Source: Heligmosomoides polygyrus polygyrus (taxonomy: Eukaryota; Nematoda; Chromadorea; Rhabditida; Heligmosomidae). Taken from it: 64,000 bases of DNA. The position numbers were made by a program, and so were the translations under genes. Of this stretch, positions 55,560 to 64,000 are shown one piece after another (the stretch's first letter is position 1; every line of letters begins with the position of its first letter). A model generated the notes under the pieces. That model was given only the letters and a program-made list of their open reading frames with translations, was not told where the DNA came from and did no database searches. Where the stretch lies: NCBI GenBank assembly GCA_947396885.1, contig OX377205.1, forward strand, positions 25,593,407-25,657,406. Reading direction: 5' to 3'.

Positions 55560-56830
55560 AGCTAGAAATAGTGTGCAATCAATTGCTTTGAAGCCTAGCT
55601 GCATTTTTCGTTTTTTTTACATTTTATCAACTACGCTAAAGGTGTGTCTAACAATTCCAGAATTTAAAACATATTGGTCTGCAAATAATACTAACATTAA
55701 GGAGGAATTTAATAACTTGCGCAATGCGCAATTACGCAGAATGGGATCATGCGTTCTATCCTGATGCAGAGAAAACTTCCTATTCAGTAGAGAAATGTAG
55801 ATAAGTAAAGGAAGTGAAGATTGGATAAGGCTTTTCAAACAAATAAGGGTAAGGTAGGATTTAAGCAAGGAGATCATCGACCATCGGAACTGTCTGCCAG
55901 CTAAGAGGGGCGCGAATACAAAATTATCGAAACGGCTCGGTTTTGTGCTAACCATATGTTTATGCGTTTGGGTTAAGCAATCATTGTTTGGTTTGTGCTT
56001 GGTGGTAGTTTTTTATCTAATCTTTATTTTGGGAAATCTTCATATTGTGCAGCAATCGCACTCGTTGACGATGTCTTCGTTACGGTGGTATACTTATTTG
56101 TTCTTCGCATGGCGCCTCCCTCTTTCTTAGTTTTCTGAAGACGGAAAGGAAGAAATTTTCGTGAAACTCTATGTATACACCGCAAACACCCTGGTGTGAG
56201 AAATCGAATATAGGTACTTGTAACAGAGATTCGAACCCAGCACGATCTCTACAGTCAGTTCTTTTGATCTCATTTTACATATTGTTTTTGCGGCTGTTTC
56301 TACTAGCATACTCTTCGATTGGTCATCAAACAAACATTTCTCACAATGTCAATTTCCTTCTGCGGCAAGATAAAAACTTTTTTCTTAGCTGTACCAGGCT
56401 ATATGAGCAGGAAAGGAAAACCACTTTCAACTGCTAATTGATCTAGCTGTGGTTATTGATCGTTTTTGGACAAATAAGATTCCAAAACCGAGCATGACTA
56501 GCCGCGGGATGGTGTGTGCAGACCGTAGTGCACACCAGTGCGCTATGAATCACGCCACTTTCGGAAGAAGCACCAATGTATTGCCTCTATTATCAGCTTT
56601 TGACCTGGTTTCCTTCTCGGTGTTTAATTTCATGTTCATGTGTTCACATGCTGGACGACGACTTCGTAAAGTGCAGCGATTAACGCGAATTCGAACGGCA
56701 GCTATAACAAACCAACGTGCGAGCAAAATACCGTTGGACAATTAGAAAGGACACGCCGATACGATTATGATCTGTGGGTTATTAATCTTTGTTGATCATG
56801 CATTCCACTGAAATATTTCCAGAACAAAAT
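55560..56830. other. No recognised feature
   Basis: Several ORFs of 60-112 codons, none with a recognisable domain, and none with splice or poly(A) context that would support them. Confidence 0.35.
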
Positions 56831-56834
56831 TGCG

Positions 56835-57430
56835 AAAAAGCTGTGATCGCCGCGCCTCGAACTTTGATCTTATGCTGTTTGATTGTAAATCGCATTTCAT
56901 GTGTGGTATTAATTGCATTCGTTTTATTAGAAACCCTGCTTCTTTCATTCTGAGGCTACTTATCGAGTTCCTCTGGACACACCTTGTACTTTAGTAAATT
57001 TTTTGTTCATTGTTGACAATAAAACTACTTTAAACAATCTGTCGTACAAACGAAATAGCATAAACGATTGTCTTCAAATACATACTGTGGCCAATTCCAA
57101 ATCCGCGCTCGAAACACTTCTAAAATGATTAGGAACGCTGCAACTAATAGCCTAGTTTATGTGATCGCATAAGTATGGCTTCGACGCGGAACATACTATC
57201 TATATGACAGAGGAACTCAAGCCCTATTTGTTAAGCCGAGATGAACACACGAAGCCGTTCGATAGATGTTCAGGAAGACCTATCCACATTCCCCAAAAAA
57301 CCAACACTTGCAAATCTAAATCGTCAACCGAATCAGCCGGACGACGCGCCGGTGAGTTCGGAAGGTGGGTTCCGTACTGCTGACAATATTCTCTTCTCTA
57401 TGAATGAGGTTCTCTTGTAGTTTTTGGGTG
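56835..57430. repeat. Local direct duplication, copy 1
   Basis: Shares with 58130-58575 GATTGTAAATCGCATTTCAT..., CACCTTGTACTTTAGTAA..., GACAATAAAACTAC..., AGACCTATCCACATT and TTCTCTTCTCTATGAA, in the same order and orientation. Both contain AATAAA. Confidence 0.75.
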
Positions 57431-58129
57431 CGTAGCGTTCGTATCGGCTGTTCGTAGGCGTCGCGGTCGCGTGCCCAGTTTGCCATACCTGCGGCGTCAT
57501 CTCCCTGCTCGCCGTCTCCGCTCACGCAGTGAAACCCGTCGCGAAAGTCGATAGTTCGGTTTCATTATGAAAGGCTTAATGGTGAGGGTGGTGCTCGAGC
57601 GGCCACTAGAACCTATTGGTGACCGGATAGTAATATATTTGACAAGGCATGAATGATTTGTGAGATTGAGGTTTAGGACACTGCGATCGCGAGTCGGTGT
57701 CAAAACATTTCGATGGAGTTTACATGATTGGCACATCTCCACAAAACGCCTTGACACCATGGTAACACTAGAAGGGGCGGCCTGATTGGACCAGTCAATC
57801 GCAAGTCGTCGCAAGAAGAAAGGTCACATGTTACTTTAATACGTTGGATAGCACTGTTCAGAGAAGAATTGGGAGCTCTGTATACGGCAATAAGTCTCAA
57901 GATGGATTGAGGTAGCTTTACGTCACATCAAAGTATTTCAAAGCCATCAGCGAAGGATTCAGACCACACAGTTTCAAAAAGGATTGGAAGCCTGAAAAGA
58001 GCGAGTATTCCATCTCCTCTTTTATGAATTCTGTCGCACCTTGCATAGGAGAAATAGCTACACAAACTACTCAAAAGAGGTGCAATATCCACTGACCCAT
58101 CTAGCCAAGATACAGAATCTTTTCAACGT
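57431..58129. other. Spacer between duplicated segments, no recognised feature
   Basis: Short minus-strand ORFs only (up to 105 codons); no recognised domain. Confidence 0.35.
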
Positions 58130-58575
58130 AAAACAGCGAAAAACTGTGATCGCAGCGCCTTGAACTTTGATCCTATGCTATTTGATTGTAAATCGGATTT
58201 CTTGTGTGGTATTGATTGCATTCGTATTATCTGTAACCTTGTTTCTTTCTTTCTAAGGCTACTCACCGAGTTTTTCCGGACAAACCTTGCACTTTAGTAA
58301 TATTATTGTTCATTGCTGGCAATAAAACAACTACATTAAACAGTCTGTCGTGCAAATGAATAGCTCAAATGATTGTCTTTAAACATATGCTGACGACAAT
58401 TCCATATCCGTTCGATTTATGCTTAGGGAGACCTATCCACATTTCCTAGAAAACCGACGCTCGCAAATCTTAATTATAAACCGAATCGATAGAACGACGC
58501 GCCGCAAGGTAAGTTTTGCACTGTTGTGAATACTCTCTTTTCTATGAAGTTCTCTGGTAATTTTTGATGATACAG
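58130..58575. repeat. Local direct duplication, copy 2
   Basis: Diverged copy of 56835-57430, shorter because the middle part around 57080-57230 is missing. Confidence 0.75.
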
Positions 58576-58979
58576 TGGACTGTTTAGAGTTCGTCATCGG
58601 CGATGAAGGTGTTGAAGAGAGGCAAGCCGATCCTCACAAATTCATTAGCCGGATCGGCCGGACAACTTCCGCGAAGAGGTAAGTTTTCTAGTTATAATCG
58701 ACAGACGATGGCTCCTTATCTGCGCTCCTCCTATTGGAGGTATTTTTCGAATACCAAGCAATGACTTCTCACATATCATTCGCCTGATAAAAACTTTTTC
58801 CTCCACTTCCCTTGATTTTCAGTACGGTACAGTACATTTTAGTGCTAACACTATTCTCTTCTCCAATAGTAAGAGGAAAATTCTCTTCCAGTTTAAGGTG
58901 ACTTAAGTGACTGTTTTGCATATTGCACAGTTGTTTCAGCCTAAACCTTTGCTTTATCTTCATCATGTATTACAAGTTG

Positions 58980-59220
58980 CAGGAACCCTCACATTGGAGC
59001 AGTGGTTGTTTTGTCTGGAGCGTATGCATAAGATGACTCATTTGTAAAGACACATGAGAACTGTTCACAAATGCGGTGAAGAAGAAGTTGCCCAAATGAT
59101 GCGAGATAGGAGGAAATTTCAGGGACGGAGATGTTCCCTTGTGATGAATGTGAGAAATTTTCTTCTTCAAACGTGACTGTCCACGACATAAAAAGGCAAG
59201 CCTTAGAAACATCTTCAAAC
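58980..59220 (+). pseudogene. Possible degenerate C2H2 zinc-finger fragment
   Basis: Plus-strand text LFCLERMHKMTHL, a stop, then RHMRTVHKCG resembles the C-terminal half of a C2H2 finger (HLxRHMRTVH). Further on, in another frame, MFPCDECEKFSSSNVTVH starts like a second finger. The stop and frame change indicate a relic or a misread; weak call. Confidence 0.3.
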
Positions 59221-59229
59221 TGTCCGAAT

Positions 59230-60465
59230 TAAATTTCTACTCGAGACGATCTCTTATTTTCTGAGGTTGATCTTTGTCGACACTGTATGGATGAGGACCG
59301 CAGCGTGTCAGCCTACATAGTTGTGGAGGAAGAGTTGGGTGGCTCCCAGTGTCTCGAAGTTGGTTTTAACAAGCTGAGAAGATTCCACCTCATTACGGTA
59401 GGCTCAGAGACGATGACACAGGAGGCACCGAGAGCGTTTCTTATTCCTTGCTGCGCAGGATGCGCTTCCGACGGAAGCACGCTAATCACTGCGACTGGAT
59501 AGCAATGGCATGTTGCGAACTTCCAACGACATAGCACGCTGTTCCTGTTCCAACGCAATGCCAAACCCAACTCACAACTGCAGTTGCGTCAGTTGGAGGA
59601 AGAGGAGCCGGATCGGTCCGTCGAAAGTAATTCAAAAGATACTGTTTCCCAAAAGACGCGTACCATTACATTTTGTCCATCGTTTTTTTTTCAGGTCTGG
59701 ACATAACACAATAATGGCCCGCTTTCATATTTTTTAACGCGTTGTTTCAGCTCAAACAGTGTGTGGACGGTAAGCTAAAGGTGATGATATGTTTCAGTCA
59801 CTATGGCCGTAAAGTCAAATCATCTTCCTGCCTGTTCCGTTGGCGGATGAGCTGCAATTCAAACACATGGAATTCCTCCAAAAAAGGGTCCCGATTCTCC
59901 ACATATTTTCTGTACTTTATATGCTACGTTATTTCTTGGCATTTGTTTTCGCCCCTCCCCTCAGATTTTGTCAACCAAAAGTAACACTAGAAGGAATGTA
60001 AATCAGCCTGTGGAACATCAAGTTTGTGTTTGCTCTGCATCGATGAAGGACACGAGCTGGATGACATAGCATAGCTGTCCATTCTATAGGCTCACTACTC
60101 CGCTTCCATCTGCTAGCAAAATCGCTCACAGCTACGTGTGAATAGACGGCAGAACCAGGAACGACTACATTCAGATTTTAAGAAAACTTTAACATAATGA
60201 GGCTCAAAGATTTTGATGCCTTATGCTTTGAAGAAAGCAAAAATCAACAGAGATCAACGGAGATGGATTTGTGTTGGGCGGAGTTATGCTTCACTGGCAT
60301 TCTCTTCTTATTATTATCATTTTTAAAATAACATCTGGATACTCGTCCCGGCTAGCAACACTTTTGATGTAGAACCATGTGGGAAATTACCCCCATTGTG
60401 ATCGTTTTCTGTCGTAGTATGACATCAGTAGAAGACCAACATCTATTTACACTGCTGAAGGTGAT
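59230..60465. other. No recognised feature
   Basis: Several ORFs of 70-85 codons with no recognised domain. Confidence 0.35.
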
Positions 60466-60467
60466 CA

Positions 60468-61031
60468 GTGTTATATGATATAAGATGTTTTATATGGTTG
60501 TTCGACTCTGCTAAGAGCACTGGTGGTGCTCCTCCTTTCTCTACTTCATCGCGTCGTTTCCTTTTGCCAGTTCGCGTTTTCCACCCAACTACGCCCGGTT
60601 CAGGAATGGCGAGAAGTTCTGGAGCAGGCGAAGCATCCTGTACGCGCCACGCAGGGATTGTGGCGACAGTAAGGGCCAACTCACAGTTGCCCTCAAGGAG
60701 CGCCGACCCCATAGCTAGACCTAGGAGCAACACAGCTGCGGTCGCCGTGCAGTTGCACACTACCACTGCTGTTGTTAACCCTGCTCAGGGAGCTCAAGCT
60801 GCTCCTTCAAATCCCTCTTTTCAGGAACCTATGAGACATTCTGCTGCGGCGACCGTAGAATATATTGGAGAACAGCAGGTACGCCTTAAAGGGCAGCACA
60901 TTACTTTAAGATATACAATTCCAGGAACACGAATGTGCTACGTTTTCTGCTTTCAACGCAGAAACCAGAGCTGTGAGGTGTACTACTGCACAAGATGCAA
61001 AACCTCACGTCATTCTTGCACAGTAAAATAA
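60468..61031 (+). CDS. Hypothetical protein ORF, 187 codons
   Basis: The ORF may really begin at the second ATG (60606, MARSSGAGEA). The first half is Ala/Ser/Pro/Thr-rich. The C-terminal part (VEYIGEQQVRLKGQHITLRY then MCYVFCFQRRNQSCEVYYCT and RCKTSRHSCTVK) looks like a compact Cys-containing domain, possibly a zinc-binding type related to nematode FLYWCH-like repeats; this is a guess. The stop codon overlaps an AATAAA at 61027. Domain-like composition supports coding, but no homolog was firmly recognised. Confidence 0.4.
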   Translation: MLYDIRCFIWLFDSAKSTGGAPPFSTSSRRFLLPVRVFHPTTPGSGMARSSGAGEASCTRHAGIVATVRANSQLPSRSADPIARPRSNTAAVAVQLHTTTAVVNPAQGAQAAPSNPSFQEPMRHSAAATVEYIGEQQVRLKGQHITLRYTIPGTRMCYVFCFQRRNQSCEVYYCTRCKTSRHSCTVK

Positions 61032-61239
61032 ATATTCAACAGCGTATTCCACCACACCCTTATATATAATTTTCCGCCAAATTGGACAATTCCTACGTGA
61101 ATCTGGAAAGTCTTGTAAACTAGTCTTACGCTTCTGAAATCAACGTGAACGTTTTCTAAATCGAAGCGAGCTTCTTACGAGTTAAACTACAAACTGTCCA
61201 AGATGATTAGTACAATTTTTTGTTCGAGTTCCTCAGGTA

Positions 61240-63360
61240 CGTTGTGTTGTCGTAAGGCGTACCATATATCCTCACGCGGTACGCGGTCGAAGGCCCTCCA
61301 AGTCGAGAAAGGCGATGTGCACCAGCCTCTGTTTCTCGCGATGCTTCTCCACCAGGAGTCGGGCGGCGTGTATTGCATCAATGGTCCCACAACCAGACAC
61401 AAAACCGCACTGATTGTCGGAGAGCTTGACGATTTCACGAACTGGTCTGTCGAGGATTCGCTCGAAGATCTCCATGCTTTGCGAAACCAAGCGAATCGGA
61501 CGGTAATTCTGCAAGCGAATCTGCAGGACTGCCCTTCTTCTTCCGAATCGGAATCGTCGTACTGTTGTGCCAACTCTCCGGTACTTTCCTCTCTTTACTA
61601 CCTGGCTGAAGAACTCAGCCAACCACTCGCCAGGATACCAGAGCTTCGACTTCCAAACCTTCGACTGCCAGATCATCCGGCTCTGTCTCCCTGCAGGACT
61701 TCATTTTCTTCAGAGCCGCTTCTGTTTCCTCCACGACGATCTTGTGAACGGACCATGGAGAGCAGCCACAGAAGGGATGGCCGGATGAGACAATTCCTTG
61801 GTGAAAATTTCCTCAAACTAATCACGCCATCGCTTCAGCGCCTTTTTGCGGTCTGTCAGAAGATGGCTGCTCTCATCATTGATGCCAACGAACTTTTCAA
61901 TATCCTTGGTTTGGCGATGGCGGGTCTTAGCAAGTCGGTAAATACCGCTCACCATCGCGCGACTCGAACTTTCGAAAGACATCAACATAATGAGTGGCTC
62001 TTACAGCAGCCACCGCTTTCCTTGCAGCCTTATTTGCCCTCTGATACTTCTGCCAGTTGTCGGCTGTTTTGCCCAGAAACACATGATACAGCGACTTCTT
62101 CTCTCAAACTTTCGTTTTCACATCGTCCGTCCACAGCCATGTCTGCTTGTCGACTTTACGTCGTCCATGTTTCGCAGTGCCGAGTTCCAATCTTGCAGCT
62201 TGGCGTATGGCGTCGGTGGCTCTCTTCCATGTTTCATCGACGACTGTCGGCAACCGTACGCGAGAAATCACAGCTGCTTCCTTCTCTTTCATTCGCCACC
62301 ACTTGATTTTAGCTGCACCGCATCGCCCGATCTGCTTCAGCCTCGGAGGGGCGATCTTTAGGGTGCAGATCAGCGGTCGATGCTGTGGGGCAACCGTCTC
62401 ACACAGCACGATCTTCGCGTCCGTGACAACGCTCCGATCGCAATCCTTCACAAGGACAAAGTCTATCTGAGACTTGGAGCTCCCACTATAGTATGAGATA
62501 AGGTGGGAGTCGCGTTTTCGGAAAACGGTGTTCACAATGGTGAGGCTATGCGATTCCGCATACTCACGAATACGCTCACCGTAGGCGTCACGCGACCCGT
62601 ATCCGAAACCACCATGACAGCTGTACCCGTCCTTCGTAGCACCCATGTGCCCATTAAGGTCACCAGCGACTATTATGACATCTTTCGGCGGTACCTCCGC
62701 GGTCTTCTCAACAAGCAGGCTCCAAAATTCATCCTTGGCTTGATCGGAGCAGCCAGTCTGCGGAGCATACGCAGAGAAGAAGTGGAAGAGTCGCTCCTTA
62801 GCGGCGACAACGATCTTCATCAACCGATCGTTAACGCGCTCGATACTTACAATCGAGTCACGAAATCGTTCGGAGACGATTATTTTGACACCGCTGATGG
62901 TCCTGGGACTTCCACATAGAACGGCCTTGAAGCCACGTCTTATGTCCCTTGACTTGCTGCACGACCACCTCGCCTCCTGCACTGCACAGAAATCAACTCT
63001 TCTACGGTCCAGTGCTTCAACCAACTTGCACGAGCGGCCCGTCAACGTACCCACATTCAGCGTTGCCACGCGGGTCCTGCTTACGTTACGGGACTTTCGG
63101 ACTAGCTCAGTTGTCCACCTATGCCGTAATCGCATCAAGGACCCTCGCATACTTTTCACACTCGCCGGGCTCTGCGAGTGCGCGTCGGCGGCGGACGCCG
63201 TAGCACTATTTCGAAGAACATGACTCTTCATACACCATGTGATGTGACATGGGTCTTCGTAGGCCCGCCTCTCACAGGGCCTCCTCCATTCGAGTGTTCG
63301 TAGTTAGCGTTTCCAGTGGCACTACGAGGAAGAACAGACATCGCCACTATTTTGAATTGA
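61240..63360 (-). mobile_element. RTE-type LINE (family 1), 3'-truncated
   Basis: Minus strand. The endonuclease ORF is open for 375 codons (63231 to 62104): [45 protein letters not shown]. The reverse transcriptase N-terminus follows in broken frames (SKLWYPGEWLAEFFSQV near 61640, [20 protein letters not shown] near 61400, VHIAFLDLE near 61310) and the match stops at HNVPEEL near 61240, before the catalytic YADD. Loss of the 3' part is not how LINEs normally truncate, so a later deletion is likely. It is closely related to the copy at 3070 and lacks two of its stops. Confidence 0.9.
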
Positions 63361-63433
63361 CTGACTTAAAAATGTTATAAATTCATGAATGCTTTTACAA
63401 TATCGTAAGTTTTAACATGAAATGTACTAAATG

Positions 63434-63613
63434 TTTTTTCGAGGTCAACAAGGTATGGTTCCAAGCAGCGTTGCCTCCATTCCCCTTGGAAGACGTTCAT
63501 GCTCGCTTAATGAAACTTGAATATCTAGAGCAGGAAGTCGAGTTACGAAAAAAAACTTATGCAAAGGCCAACGACTCCTCTCAACGTTGGCAATAGCGAC
63601 AAGCTTCCTGAAG
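63434..63613 (+). pseudogene. Cathepsin B gene C: propeptide exon with frame lesions
   Basis: Encodes AALPPFPLEDVHARLMKLEY then LEQEVELRKK, and after a frame change LNVGNSDKLPE. This matches the gene A exon ([20 protein letters not shown], ... NSNDLPES). The frames differ by one base at an 8-A run (63547-63554), and the donor reads GAAG-GTAGGC where gene A has GAAAG-GTAGGC. It is either a decaying paralog or carries sequencing errors in A runs. The acceptor position is uncertain (TTTTCGAG or TTCCAAG). Further exons would lie right of the window. Confidence 0.7.
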
Positions 63614-63840
63614 GTAGGCAATGTTTTTTTGAATTTAAGCTCAGTAGTAGTGATGTGATCCTTGAAGTTGCTCACATTTACAGGGATTGTGGAAAGTATC
63701 CTCCTCCAGAAACGCATACCTCTGACCTAAGCTACGAGTCTGTTATGTTTTTGCTTTTAGACTAGACTTATTTTTTGCTTAACGACAAATAATGTACAAG
63801 AGATTGATAAAATGAACAGCGCAAATTGAGAGGGACTGGA

Positions 63841-64000
63841 ATGACGACTTGCACTTACAACGTCCGCGGGCTCGCATCGGAAGGATCCGTCGAGGACCTG
63901 ATGATACAAATCAGGGAGATCATGTACGACGTCATCGGACTGACCGAGACGAGAAGACACCACCCCCTACATGCCGCCTACGACTCCGGAGAAGAACTGT
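63841..64000 (+). mobile_element. RTE family 2, endonuclease start, runs off window
   Basis: An open frame from the ATG at 63841: MTTCTYNVRGLASEGSVEDL, then MIQIREIMYDVIGLTETRRH. It is the amino end of the RTE endonuclease (YNVR...LTETRR), same family as 44755-45060 and 13670-15165, and is open to the window end. Confidence 0.88.

Noticed and set aside
61203..62306. 367-codon plus-strand ORF
   Set aside because: It is antisense to the RTE reverse transcriptase and endonuclease on the minus strand, whose motifs explain the open frame.

Overview
The window is eukaryotic DNA, almost certainly from a clade V parasitic nematode and most likely a hookworm-like strongylid. The support is short nematode-type exons with TTTCAG-like acceptors, cathepsin B paralogs of the expanded helminth gut-protease type (one carries [14 protein letters not shown], matching the blood-feeder 'hemoglobinase' motif), and RTE retrotransposons of two nematode lineages. 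The species is inferred, not shown. A 200-N gap lies at 45870-46069.

The recognisable host genes are three cathepsin B paralogs. Gene A is on the minus strand, with exons from about 21.3 kb down to 0.5 kb and its 3' end beyond the left edge. Its exons are very short (56-157 nt) and keep frame and matching splice phases, while its introns are packed with transposons. Gene B is on the plus strand (46.59-54.23 kb), covers the whole mature enzyme with the catalytic Cys, His and Asn, and ends with a poly(A) signal; its propeptide exons were not found and may lie in or beyond the gap. Gene C is on the plus strand at 63.4 kb; only a propeptide exon with frame lesions is seen, followed by the 5' end of an RTE element. 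A small Cys-rich ORF follows gene B.

Layout: 0-21 kb, gene A, whose introns hold a 496-bp MITE with an 8-bp target duplication, an RTE with a 15-bp target duplication, a mariner remnant, two foldback elements, a GGACAC foldback, and a 5-kb TIR-bounded composite containing an RTE and a Helitron-like element. 21-32 kb: a third RTE type split by an LTR-like insertion, a mariner, a Tc1-like fragment and a TTAG-flanked MITE. 32-43.6 kb: a nested array in which an apparently split CR1 encloses Helitron-like minisatellite elements, one carrying a 4.68-kb near-palindrome inserted at TA and also a 1.1-kb hAT-like element; a further Helitron-like element carries a 953-bp long-TIR element. 44.7-46.5 kb: RTE endonuclease fragment, gap, foldback end. 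46.6-54.3 kb: gene B with a mariner and tRNA-derived SINEs in its introns. 54.4-64 kb: small ORFs, a local duplication, a 3'-truncated RTE, gene C and the start of another RTE.

The most unusual object is the palindrome at 35155-39834. An empty copy of its insertion site exists near 15.92 kb in this same window, which fixes its boundaries and the TA target duplication.
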